Source: Bacteroides sp.
GTDB taxonomy: Bacteria > Bacteroidota > Bacteroidia > Bacteroidales > Muribaculaceae
DNA length: 64,000 nucleotides
Assembly: GCA_014801985.1 (NCBI GenBank)
Contig: JAAVDD010000013.1
Span: 6,702 to 70,701, forward strand
Reading direction: 5' to 3'
The notes beneath the pieces are model-generated. The model was not told the DNA's origin. It saw only the letters and a program-made list of their open reading frames with translations, and did no database searches. The translations under genes were made by a program, and so were the position numbers. Shown in pieces: positions 27,527-38,175 of the stretch (position 1 is its first letter; every line of letters begins with the position of its first letter).

Positions 27527-28276
27527 TTATATAGGTTGACTCCAGATTTCCCAAGCTCGTTCAGCTTGACGATAGAGCATTTCGAGTCCATTCTTAACTC
27601 TGGCACCTCTTTCTTCGGCACGATGCATAAATTCCGTAACTTCCGGATTATATACAAGATCGTAACAGATGTGCAGCGGAGTTAAAAGATGATATGGAAT
27701 CGGAGCACAGGCTTCAACTTTCGGGAACATCCCCAAGGGAGTAGTATTGACAATGAGAAGATTTCTTGTCATTATCTCATTATCAAGGTCATCATATGAT
27801 AAATCCCCCTCTTTAGGTTGTCGAGAAACCAATGTTGTATTGATTCCAAGACCTTTCAAGGCATATACTACTGCCTTCGAGGCGCCTCCAGTACCAAGTA
27901 CAAGAGCATTATTAATATCCTTCCTAAGCAGTGGGTGCAGGGAGTCTGCAAAACCAACATAATCGGAATTATACCCCTTTAAGAATTTTTGACCATTCTC
28001 ATTTTTAATCTTAATTACATTGACTGCTCCTATTTCACTTGCATCTTCAGAAATCTCATCAAGAAAACGCATTACATCTTCTTTGTATGGGATTGTTACA
28101 TTAAGACCCTCCAAATTGTCTATCTTAGAGATTAATGAAGGAAGAGAATTGATATTCCCAATAGGAAAAAGAGAATATTTTGCATCAATTTCTTCTTTTT
28201 CAAATTTTTCAGTGAAGTAGATTTCAGAGAATGAATGTCCTAATGGGAAGCCTATTAAACCATAGTTACTTTTCAT
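27527..28276 (-). CDS. aroE: Shikimate dehydrogenase
   Basis: YGLIGFPLGHSFS, GLNVTIPYKEDVM, VLGTGGASKAV, NTTPLGMFP. Confidence 0.93.
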   Translation of the reverse strand: MKSNYGLIGFPLGHSFSEIYFTEKFEKEEIDAKYSLFPIGNINSLPSLISKIDNLEGLNVTIPYKEDVMRFLDEISEDASEIGAVNVIKIKNENGQKFLKGYNSDYVGFADSLHPLLRKDINNALVLGTGGASKAVVYALKGLGINTTLVSRQPKEGDLSYDDLDNEIMTRNLLIVNTTPLGMFPKVEACAPIPYHLLTPLHICYDLVYNPEVTEFMHRAEERGARVKNGLEMLYRQAERAWEIWSQPI

Positions 28277-28286
28277 GTTTATTAGC

Positions 28287-30257
28287 TTACCAAATTAAAA
28301 TTCTGTCCTCTTCCTTGCGATACATAGAATCTCCTTCCTTTATACCAAAGGCTTCAAAGAATGGAGTAAGATTGCGAAGAGTTACATTCACTCTGTTTTT
28401 CCCTAATGAGTGGGGATCTGATTTTGTACGGTCAAGAATTTCGGCTTCCCGAATGTTATCGGCCCAAACATTAGCGTATGATAGATAAAAACGTTGAAGA
28501 GGGGAGAAGCCCTCTATGTCAATGGGTTCATGAGTACGCGAATCGAGGTAGGCAGTCAAAGCAACACGTAATCCTCCTTGATCGGCAATATTTTCACCTA
28601 AAGTGAACCGTCCATTGGCATGAACTCCAGGAGCGACTTCGACTGCATCAAACTGTTCCACAAGTTTATCTGCCAGTGAATTAAACTTCTCAGCATCTGC
28701 CTCTTGCCACCATTCGTTAAGATTACCGTCTTTATCAAACCGTCGACCTGAATCATCAAATCCGTGGGTCATTTCATGACCGATTACTACTCCTATGCCT
28801 CCATAATTCAATGCATCGTCTGCATTCACATCAAAATATGGAGCCTGCAGAATACCAGCAGGGAAACAAACTTCATTTGTGGTGGGATTATAGTAAGCGT
28901 TAACAGTCTGGGGATACATGTGCCATTCCTCTTTATCTACAGGTTTGTCCAGCTTACTGTAATTATCTTTGGCATACCATCTGGAAGCGCGTAAAAGATT
29001 CTCCTGATAACTTAATGAGGGATCGATTTCAATTTCAGAATAATCTTTCCATTTATCCGGATAACCAATTTTCACCTTAAAAGTTGAGAGTTTCTCTTGA
29101 GCCGCAGCTTTTGTTTCCTCGGACATCCAAGAAAGTTGGTCGATATGTTTTCCTAAAGCTTTACGAAGATTCTCCACGAGATCAAGCATATAGCGCTTGT
29201 TCTTTTCAGGAAAATATTTTTCAACATATAATTTTCCAACTGCCTCTCCGAACATTGAGTTAGCAACCCCCATAGCTCTTTTCCATCTTGGCTCCATCTC
29301 CTCCACGCCCGACATAACCTTATTGAATTCAAAAGAGGCTTCATAAAAGTCATCTCCAATTGAGGCTCCGGCACCTTCAATAAGATCAAGAATCATAAGA
29401 TCCTTTTTTTCTCTCTCCGTTAGAGTGGGGAGATAATCATTTAAAAATTCCATGAATTTCGGAGAAACGACATTTGCTTTTTTTATCTGCTCAATTCCAA
29501 TACCTTTAAAATATCTATCCCATTCAATATTGGGGTATTTCTCTTTTATTTCCTCAATAGACATCATATTGTAGCGAGCAAGCGGGTTACGTCTCTCTTC
29601 ACGGGTCATTTTATGATGTGCAAAATCTGTTTCAACTTTGATTAAAGTATTCCACATTCTTTCTTGCACTTCGTGATCATATCCGGTAAGCTCAAGAATG
29701 CGCTTGATATATTTATGATAAGCTGCCAGCACTGCATCATTACGGTCACTTTTTTCGAGATAGTAATCACGGTCACCCAACCCAAGTCCGGCCTCACCAA
29801 TATGCATGACATTCATATTGGAATCGCGCGCGTCAGTTCCTACTCCCGTTCCAAAGAATGGAGAAGCAATCCCATAATGCATCCATGCTAAAATATCGGT
29901 GAAATCCTCATTCTTCATATCCTCCACTTTTTCGATCATTGGAAGAATTGGAGTAACACCTTCTCGATTAATCTTTTCCGCATCCATACCCATTTTGTAT
30001 AGATCACTTACTTTCTGAGCAATTGTACCCTTTTTAGATGCATCAGGATGATTGGAAAGATTCATTATCAATTCCTTCAATTGCTCACGCGCGTTTTCAC
30101 GAAGAAGGTCAAAAGTGCCAAATCTGGCAAATTCACCTTTCAAAGGATGATTTTTCTTCCATCCTCCGCAAGCATACATATAGAAATCCTCTTTGGGATT
30201 AACTGTCATATCAAGGTTCTCCGTGGAGATACCATATTTATTATTGTTTCCTTCCAT
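28287..30257 (-). CDS. M13 family metallopeptidase (neprilysin/PepO-like) without obvious signal peptide
   Basis: GVVIGHEMTHGFDDSGRRFD, ENIADQGGL, VNAYYNPTTNEVCFPAGIL. Confidence 0.93.
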   Translation of the reverse strand: MEGNNNKYGISTENLDMTVNPKEDFYMYACGGWKKNHPLKGEFARFGTFDLLRENAREQLKELIMNLSNHPDASKKGTIAQKVSDLYKMGMDAEKINREGVTPILPMIEKVEDMKNEDFTDILAWMHYGIASPFFGTGVGTDARDSNMNVMHIGEAGLGLGDRDYYLEKSDRNDAVLAAYHKYIKRILELTGYDHEVQERMWNTLIKVETDFAHHKMTREERRNPLARYNMMSIEEIKEKYPNIEWDRYFKGIGIEQIKKANVVSPKFMEFLNDYLPTLTEREKKDLMILDLIEGAGASIGDDFYEASFEFNKVMSGVEEMEPRWKRAMGVANSMFGEAVGKLYVEKYFPEKNKRYMLDLVENLRKALGKHIDQLSWMSEETKAAAQEKLSTFKVKIGYPDKWKDYSEIEIDPSLSYQENLLRASRWYAKDNYSKLDKPVDKEEWHMYPQTVNAYYNPTTNEVCFPAGILQAPYFDVNADDALNYGGIGVVIGHEMTHGFDDSGRRFDKDGNLNEWWQEADAEKFNSLADKLVEQFDAVEVAPGVHANGRFTLGENIADQGGLRVALTAYLDSRTHEPIDIEGFSPLQRFYLSYANVWADNIREAEILDRTKSDPHSLGKNRVNVTLRNLTPFFEAFGIKEGDSMYRKEEDRILIW

Positions 30258-30266
30258 AATTTTTCC

Positions 30267-32201
30267 TTAAAGTTCGTCAAGTTCCATCTGTGCAATTTCC
30301 CATTTACTCATGGTCTCCTCCAATTGCTTCTGAATTTCGGAATAGGCATTTAACGTATCTGATGAAGCATCTCCGGCAGATATTTTCGCTTCAATTTCCT
30401 TTTGCCTTGTTTCCAATTCCTCAATCTCCCTTTCATACTTCGCCACAGCTTTTTCTGCTTTATTTCTTATCTTGGCAATCTCCTTCTGCTGGGCATAGTT
30501 AGCTTTCCCACTCGACTCGGTTGTCGGTTCATCTTGGATTCCGTTCTTATTCTGATTTGTAGGATGTGATGACAATTCCAATTGATTCAGATTCTCAAGA
30601 TTCTTCTTCCGGAGGAAATCATATATTCCCCCAAGATTTTCCCGAACCTTCCCTCCACCGAATTCATAGACTTTATCTACCAGACCGTCAAGAAAGAATC
30701 GATCATGACTAACCACAATAACAGTCCCGTTAAAATCCTTTATGGCACTTTTAAGAATATCTTTTGTACGCATATCGAGATGATTGGTAGGCTCATCAAG
30801 TATCAGGAAATTGACAGGCTCTAATAAGAGTTTTATCATTGCAAGACGTGTTTTTTCACCTCCGGATAGAACTTTCACTTTCTTATCGGAAGCTTCACCG
30901 CCAAACATGAATGCCCCTAAGATATCTCTTATTTTGGTTCGGATGTCTCCGGTTGCTACGTTATCGATAGTTTCAAAAACAGTAAGGTTTTCATCAAGAA
31001 GTTGAGCTTGATTCTGGGCGAAATAACCAATTTTGACATTATGGCCTACCTTAAGATTTCCATCAAAAGGAATCTGATTCATTATACATTTTACCAGGGT
31101 AGATTTTCCTTCACCATTTTTCCCGACAAATGCTACTTTTTCACCCCTGCGAATAGTCATTTCCACTCCATTGAAAACATTGTGCGTGCCATAGGTTTTC
31201 GAAAGATTTTCCGTAATCAAAGGATAATCACCGGATCTTTCTGCAGGAGGAAATTTCAAACGTAAGCGTGAATTGTCAACTTCGTCAACCTCAATAGGGA
31301 TTATTTTCTCCAATTGTTTTATCCTACTTTGAACCTGAATGGCTTTAGTGGCTTGATAACGGAATCTTTCAATAAAATCCTTAATATCAGCAATCTGTTT
31401 TTGCTGATTTTCGTAAGCGCGTTTTTGTTGTTCCACTCGCTCTTCCCGAAGTTCAACAAATTTTGAATAATTCACCTTGTAATCGTATGCTTTACCACAT
31501 GAGATTTCAATGGTCCTTTTTGTTACATTATCCAAAAATGCCCTGTCATGACTTACCAATACCACAGCCTTTGCCTTTGTCTGCATAAAATTCTCAAGCC
31601 ATTGTATTGATTCAATGTCAAGATGGTTGGTCGGCTCGTCAAGAAGAAGTACATCAGGTTGTTGAAGTAGAATCTTGGCCAATTCAATACGCATTCTCCA
31701 GCCACCGGAGAACTCTGAGGTGGGACGATTGAAGTCGTCTCGCGAAAAACCAAGTCCGATGAGGGTACGTTCTATTTCAGAATCCATGTTCGCCCCATCT
31801 TCAATTGCAATCCGATCATTCAGAAATTCGAGATGTTCAATCAGTTTTGAATAACTTTCTGATTCGTAATCGTCACGTGTGCAAAGCTCTTGATTGATTT
31901 TTTCAATCTCCTCTTTTAAAGCAGTAAGATGACAAAAGGCTTTACGTGTTTCTTCAATAAGTGTAGTTTGATCGGCAATCTCCATCTGCTGAGGAAGATA
32001 ACCTATAGTCACATCATTGGGTACACTCAGATTGCCGGAAGTGGGACTCTGCAGGCCGGCTAATATTTTTAAAAGGGTAGACTTGCCGGCTCCATTTTTC
32101 CCGACAAGTGCAATCTTATCATTCTTGTTAATGACAAAACTGATATCGTCGAATAGGGGACGAGCGGAAAATTCCACACCTATGTTATTTATTGAAATCA
32201 T
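30267..32201 (-). CDS. ABC-F family ATPase (Uup/YheS-like)
   Basis: Two ABC domains (GKNGAGKSTLLK, SGGWRMRIELA; GKNGEGKSTLVK, LSGGEKTRLAM). ORF track start is 32252, but that start overlaps the groEL terminator; MISINN at 32201 preferred. Confidence 0.9.
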   Translation of the reverse strand: MISINNIGVEFSARPLFDDISFVINKNDKIALVGKNGAGKSTLLKILAGLQSPTSGNLSVPNDVTIGYLPQQMEIADQTTLIEETRKAFCHLTALKEEIEKINQELCTRDDYESESYSKLIEHLEFLNDRIAIEDGANMDSEIERTLIGLGFSRDDFNRPTSEFSGGWRMRIELAKILLQQPDVLLLDEPTNHLDIESIQWLENFMQTKAKAVVLVSHDRAFLDNVTKRTIEISCGKAYDYKVNYSKFVELREERVEQQKRAYENQQKQIADIKDFIERFRYQATKAIQVQSRIKQLEKIIPIEVDEVDNSRLRLKFPPAERSGDYPLITENLSKTYGTHNVFNGVEMTIRRGEKVAFVGKNGEGKSTLVKCIMNQIPFDGNLKVGHNVKIGYFAQNQAQLLDENLTVFETIDNVATGDIRTKIRDILGAFMFGGEASDKKVKVLSGGEKTRLAMIKLLLEPVNFLILDEPTNHLDMRTKDILKSAIKDFNGTVIVVSHDRFFLDGLVDKVYEFGGGKVRENLGGIYDFLRKKNLENLNQLELSSHPTNQNKNGIQDEPTTESSGKANYAQQKEIAKIRNKAEKAVAKYEREIEELETRQKEIEAKISAGDASSDTLNAYSEIQKQLEETMSKWEIAQMELDEL

Positions 32202-32221
32202 AAGGCAAATATAGCGAAAAA

Positions 32222-32249
32222 AACGCAGATGAGAAAACTCATCTGCGTT
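32222..32249 (-). terminator. groEL terminator hairpin (AACGCAGATGAG AAAA CTCATCTGCGTT)
   Basis: 12-bp perfect stem with T run in minus orientation. Confidence 0.85.
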
Positions 32250-32272
32250 CAATATGTTTAAATGAACGATTT

Positions 32273-33916
<1,644 letters not shown>

Positions 33917-33972
33917 TTAGAGATTTCTCTCTTTTATTCATTTTATAATATAACCAAATCCCCCTTACTTCC

Positions 33973-34245
33973 TTATTCTACAACTGCGAGCACATCGCTT
34001 TGGCGCATCATAAGATATTTTACGCCTTCAAATTCGATTTCTGTGCCGGAATATTTACCATAGAGCACAACATCACCCTCTTTGAGAATCATCTCCTCAT
34101 CCTTTGTGCCATTGCCGACGGCAACAACCTTACCTTTCAAGGGTTTCTCTTTTGCAGAATCAGGTATGATGATACCTGCCATTGTCACTTCTTCAGCAGC
34201 TGTCGGTTCGATAAGAACTCTGTCTGATAAAGGTTTTATATTCAT
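33973..34245 (-). CDS. groES: Co-chaperonin GroES
   Basis: MNIKPLSDRVLIEPTAAEEVTMAGIIIPDSAKEKPLKGKVVAVG. Confidence 0.97.
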   Translation of the reverse strand: MNIKPLSDRVLIEPTAAEEVTMAGIIIPDSAKEKPLKGKVVAVGNGTKDEEMILKEGDVVLYGKYSGTEIEFEGVKYLMMRQSDVLAVVE

Positions 34246-34358
34246 AATGTTCTATATTATTTAGAGTTTTCTATGTTATTTCTATCGTTTTTATATTTTA
34301 CAAATCCCATGCCAAATTTCAGATATATTTCTTTTTTACATAATAGATTTACAAAAAT

Positions 34359-34390
34359 AGGCAGGGGATGAATTAAATCATCTCCTACCT
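34359..34390 (-). terminator. Terminator hairpin downstream of the amylase gene
   Basis: 13-bp stem with two G-U positions; T run in minus orientation. Confidence 0.65.
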
Positions 34391-34421
34391 ATAAAACAAG
34401 TGAGGACTAAAATAGTTTGGA

Positions 34422-35852
34422 TTATTTCTTCTGGAGAATGTATGTGCGATGTGGTGCGGCTATACCGGTGAGACGACCGTTTTTCACCTTGAATTCCTTA
34501 TTATACACTACATCTTTATACGTTCCATTGGGTAGTCCCGTGGGCAGGTCAACAGAATTAGCTGAATTATTGATATTCACAATAGCAGCACCTTTATTAC
34601 CACGATTCACCACAAGAACCTGACCATTCGGAGAAATCTGTATATTCTCCTTCTGCCCATCCATAGCGATACGGAATTTGTTGACGGCCACAACTTCAGG
34701 ATGGAAGAATTCATCGTTTCCACGAGCGCCTAACACATTGTCGCCCCAATACGCCTGACGAGTAGAACCGGCAGGACGGCTAAAAAATAGGGGAGTGCCA
34801 TTCTGACGGGCAGTCAGGAATACCCAGCCAGTACGTATTTGATCATCTGTAAGATGTGCAGATTCGTGCGCATTTGCATAGGTGTCATGGCTCTCAACCC
34901 ATGTAGTAAGGAATTCGGGTGCGGAAGTATGATGCCAGTTAATTAGATCAAGACCCTTTACAGATTGCTTTTCGAGCGCTTCTCTAAGAACATGACCATA
35001 TCCGGAAGCTGTCTGACCAAAATAATCAGCATATTCAGCCTCAGGTACATTTCTATCTTGAAGCACCTCACCATAAACGAATAAAGAATCGTAGGGAACA
35101 GCAAGCTTTACACCACCTACTGATTTTCTTCCGGTTGCAACATCCCAGAAGTCATTTTCCTTAACTCCGGCAGCAGTATCTACAGGATCTGAATGCACAC
35201 CTATATGCTTTGCTGTATCGTATCTGAAACCTTTCACTCCAAGACCGAGAAGATCATTTACGAATTCCATGTAATATTTCTGGAATTTGGGATTCTCGGT
35301 ATTTACATCGGGCAGACCGCCTGAACCCCAGAGGGTGCACTGAAGACGATCGTTATAATCTCTCACAGGGAGTAGACCTTCAGTGTGATACATCTTGTCA
35401 CGACCACCAACAGCCTTATAAAAGTCTTCTGAAACTGCATCCACATCAAAAGCAGTATGGTTAGGAAGCACGTCAACTATTACTTTGACATTATACTTTG
35501 CGGCAGAATCCATCATGGCCTTCATCTGGTCACGGTCGCCAAGTATATTATTGCCGATTTTCCAATCAGTGGGCTGATAATAATAATACCAGTTTCCTTC
35601 ATTTTCATCGAAAATCTTTTTTCCACTCCCTTCGGGTGCATAGCAGTTCTGTACTGGGGAGGTTTGGATCATTGTAAAACCTGCATCGGCGATTTTCTTC
35701 ATGTTCTCTCCGATAGTAGGGAAGTTCCAACTCCAAACATGGAGAATCGATTCCGTGTTGACAGCATTGGGATTAACTGTCACCCTGTCTTTTGCCAATC
35801 CTGGCAAAACAGGAAGAAAAAGCACCGGAAGGATTAATAAGTTTTTTTTCAT
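34422..35852 (-). CDS. Secreted GH13 alpha-amylase family protein
   Basis: Signal peptide; VIVDVLPNHTAFD, GVKGFRYDTAKHIG, FVYGEVLQ, TWVESHDTYAN. Confidence 0.88.
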   Translation of the reverse strand: MKKNLLILPVLFLPVLPGLAKDRVTVNPNAVNTESILHVWSWNFPTIGENMKKIADAGFTMIQTSPVQNCYAPEGSGKKIFDENEGNWYYYYQPTDWKIGNNILGDRDQMKAMMDSAAKYNVKVIVDVLPNHTAFDVDAVSEDFYKAVGGRDKMYHTEGLLPVRDYNDRLQCTLWGSGGLPDVNTENPKFQKYYMEFVNDLLGLGVKGFRYDTAKHIGVHSDPVDTAAGVKENDFWDVATGRKSVGGVKLAVPYDSLFVYGEVLQDRNVPEAEYADYFGQTASGYGHVLREALEKQSVKGLDLINWHHTSAPEFLTTWVESHDTYANAHESAHLTDDQIRTGWVFLTARQNGTPLFFSRPAGSTRQAYWGDNVLGARGNDEFFHPEVVAVNKFRIAMDGQKENIQISPNGQVLVVNRGNKGAAIVNINNSANSVDLPTGLPNGTYKDVVYNKEFKVKNGRLTGIAAPHRTYILQKK

Positions 35853-36085
35853 GTCTAAAATTTTAGATTATTTTTTAGTTAAGCTTGTTAGCACTCATCT
35901 CATTATGTAATAATAAGAGGTGACAATCATCTTATTTTTTACAACAATGTAAAGATAAATCTTTTTTATCGATTAAACAAATTTTTTTCTATTAACTTAA
36001 AAATTACTTTAAGTTTTGCACACATATTTTATTGATGTGCCAATTCCTAAATATTTTTAAAATACTGATTCATAATAAGGAAAAA

Positions 36086-36117
36086 TTTGGAAAAGTTTAA
36101 AGTAAATTCTAACTTTG
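36086..36117 (+). promoter_or_regulatory. Bacteroidetes-type promoter of the NlpC/P60 gene
   Basis: TTTG (36086-36089) - 20 nt - TAACTTTG (36110-36117). Confidence 0.7.
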
Positions 36118-36170
36118 CAACCAGAAAAATCCCCGAGAGGAGGACTTACTAAACAACAATAACAACAACA

Positions 36171-36785
36171 ATGAAACTTAGAACTTTATTTACAACTATC
36201 ATATTGGCATCTTGCGGCCTTATTGCAAGCGCTCAGACATCGGAGAAAACTCTTTCAGCACATCAGCGTCTTCATCAACAGCAGCTGGCTAATGTCAACT
36301 CAAAACTTGACAAGTCGGTTATATCCGATATGCTAAAGGAGGATGTTGCGAAGAGGGAAGCTTCTAATTCATCAGCTTTGTCATCTGAGTCTTCACAGCT
36401 AATAAATGATCTACTTGTTGAGGCTAACAAGCATATTGGGAAGCCATACGTTCATGGAGCAAAGGGACCCTCACGATTTGACTGTTCAGGATTCTCAAGC
36501 TATGTTTATAAACAATTCGGATATAATATCAGCCCATCATCACGGACTCAATATACGGAGGGAGTGAAAGTGGAACGAAATGACCTTCAGAAAGGTGATC
36601 TTGTATTCTTCACAAGCAGAAGCAGCGGAAAAAATGTAGGCCATGTGGGAATTGTGGTGAGTGCGGATAATAAGACTGGCAAGTTCAAGTTTATTCACGC
36701 AAGCATCAAGGGAGTGAAAATAAGCGATTTCGATGGATATTATGTGCCTCGTTACATTGGGGCAAGAAGAATTATTACAAAATAA
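36171..36785 (+). CDS. NlpC/P60 (C40) family cell-wall endopeptidase
   Basis: Signal peptide; FDCSGFSSYVYKQFG, GDLVFFTSRSSGKNVGHVGIVV, FIHAS. Confidence 0.92.
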   Translation: MKLRTLFTTIILASCGLIASAQTSEKTLSAHQRLHQQQLANVNSKLDKSVISDMLKEDVAKREASNSSALSSESSQLINDLLVEANKHIGKPYVHGAKGPSRFDCSGFSSYVYKQFGYNISPSSRTQYTEGVKVERNDLQKGDLVFFTSRSSGKNVGHVGIVVSADNKTGKFKFIHASIKGVKISDFDGYYVPRYIGARRIITK

Positions 36786-36808
36786 TTTAAATTTTTTTCA
36801 TGAATTAT

Positions 36809-36840
36809 TTGGTAGTTTAAAAATAAAGTTGTAATTTTGC
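36809..36840 (+). promoter_or_regulatory. Bacteroidetes-type promoter of the tRNA-Gln pair
   Basis: TTTG (36809-36812) - 20 nt - TAATTTTG (36833-36840). Confidence 0.7.
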
Positions 36841-36878
36841 AACGTCAAAAAGGGAATAGCCCTGGAGACTTTAAAAAG

Positions 36879-36949
36879 TGCCTTGTGGTGTAATGGTAGC
36901 ACACCGGATTCTGGTTCCGTTTGTGAGAGTTCGAGTCTTTCCAAGGCAA
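36879..36949 (+). tRNA. tRNA-Gln (anticodon CTG), copy 1
   Basis: Folds by hand: TGCCTTG/CAAGGCA acceptor, GTGT/GCAC D stem, CCGGA TTCTGGT TCCGT anticodon arm, GAGAG TTCGAGT CTTTC T arm; CCA not encoded. Confidence 0.92.
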
Positions 36950-36966
36950 CATAACAATAACTACAC

Positions 36967-37037
36967 TGCCTTGTGGTGTAATGGTAGCACACCGGATTCT
37001 GGTTCCGTTTGTGAGAGTTCGAGTCTTTCCAAGGCAA
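36967..37037 (+). tRNA. tRNA-Gln (anticodon CTG), copy 2, identical to copy 1
   Basis: Same 71 nt repeated with an 88-bp offset. Confidence 0.92.
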
Positions 37038-37040
37038 CTG

Positions 37041-37070
37041 AGCAGCTGATTATTCAGCTGCTTTTTGTTT
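37041..37070 (+). terminator. Terminator after the tRNA pair (AGCAGCTG ATTATT CAGCTGCT + T run)
   Basis: 8-bp perfect stem followed by TTTTGTTTTTT. Confidence 0.85.
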
Positions 37071-37088
37071 TTTATAATTTGTCGCTTT

Positions 37089-37988
37089 ATGCAGGAAAAT
37101 AATAAAAACATTGTAACGATTATTCGTCATGTCACATTGGTTGGCTTTTGGGTGAATGCAGTGTTAGTTATATTAAAACTGTTTTTCGGTTATTGGGGTC
37201 ATAGTGATGCGTTGGTGGCTGATGGATATCATTCCATCAGCGATTTTATTACAGACCTTATAGTGATTATATTTGCAGGGAAGGCATATAAAAAGGCTGA
37301 TAAAGATCATCCATACGGCCATGGAAAATTTGAAACAATGGCTTCCTTGATTATTGGGGTGATATTAATGCTTGTAGCATTATTTATCTGCTACGAAGGT
37401 ATTGTTCGTATTATTCTTGCATTGAATGGAACAATCCTTGCAAAACCTGATATTTGGACGATTATTGTGGCTTTCATTTCGATTGGAGCCAAGGAGTGGT
37501 GTTTTAGATACACAAAAAGAGAAGGAAAGAGAATCGGATCTTCTTCATTGATGGCAAATGCAGAACATCATAGAAGTGACGCGGTTTCATCTATAGCAAC
37601 ATTAATCGGAGTGGGTGTGGCTTTTGCATTTGGGGCTGAATGGAGAATTATGGATCCCATAGCGTCTTTAGTGATAGCGGGAATGATAGCTTTGTCTGCG
37701 TATAAGATTGCAAAACCTTCGATAAATGAATTATTGGAAATGTCGTTGGCACAAAATGAAATTGACGAGATTCGCATAATTGCAAGTAGAATTGATGGAG
37801 TAAAGAATATTCATAATCTCAGAGCTCGAAAAAACGGCCATTCTACGATTATTGAAATGAATGTACATGTAGCTCCGGAAATCACTGTCAAACTTGGCCA
37901 CAAAATTGCAAATAATATTGAAGAGGCTCTACATCATGAATTCGGGACTGATGCAATAATTTATATTCATATTGAGCCGGAAGAATAG
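37089..37988 (+). CDS. Cation diffusion facilitator family transporter
   Basis: ALVADGYHSISDFITDLIV, DKDHPYGHGKFE, NAEHHRSDAVSS; start moved from 37065 (inside terminator T run) to ATG 37089. Confidence 0.9.
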   Translation: MQENNKNIVTIIRHVTLVGFWVNAVLVILKLFFGYWGHSDALVADGYHSISDFITDLIVIIFAGKAYKKADKDHPYGHGKFETMASLIIGVILMLVALFICYEGIVRIILALNGTILAKPDIWTIIVAFISIGAKEWCFRYTKREGKRIGSSSLMANAEHHRSDAVSSIATLIGVGVAFAFGAEWRIMDPIASLVIAGMIALSAYKIAKPSINELLEMSLAQNEIDEIRIIASRIDGVKNIHNLRARKNGHSTIIEMNVHVAPEITVKLGHKIANNIEEALHHEFGTDAIIYIHIEPEE

Positions 37989-38107
37989 GTGAAAAGCTTA
38001 ATTCTTTCGAAATATAATTCTTTACTTAACATAATAGTGATTATGTAACAAAATAAAGATATAAGGAAATAGGTTGATTTTATTTGCTTATAGCGTTAGA
38101 AATAAAA

Positions 38108-38161
38108 ATTATAATCCGGAAAGACATTTTATATCATTATTGTGTCTTTCCGGATTATAAT
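38108..38161. terminator. Bidirectional terminator between CDF transporter and uvrA
   Basis: 19-bp perfect stem ATTATAATCCGGAAAGACA / TGTCTTTCCGGATTATAAT. Confidence 0.85.
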
Positions 38162-38175
38162 ATATTAAGGAATGA

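Noticed and set aside
32202-32252. Upstream start (MNADEFSHLRFFRYICL) of the ABC-F ORF
   Set aside because: It would place the first codons inside the groEL terminator hairpin and before the likely promoter; the conserved domain starts at MISINNIGVEF
36798-37111. ORFs 36798..37037(-), 36845..37111(-) and 36878..37102(+) with duplicated peptide LERLELSQTEPESGVL / CLGKTRTLTNGTR
   Set aside because: They are translations of the two tandem tRNA-Gln genes, not proteins; the apparent peptide repeat is the tRNA duplication
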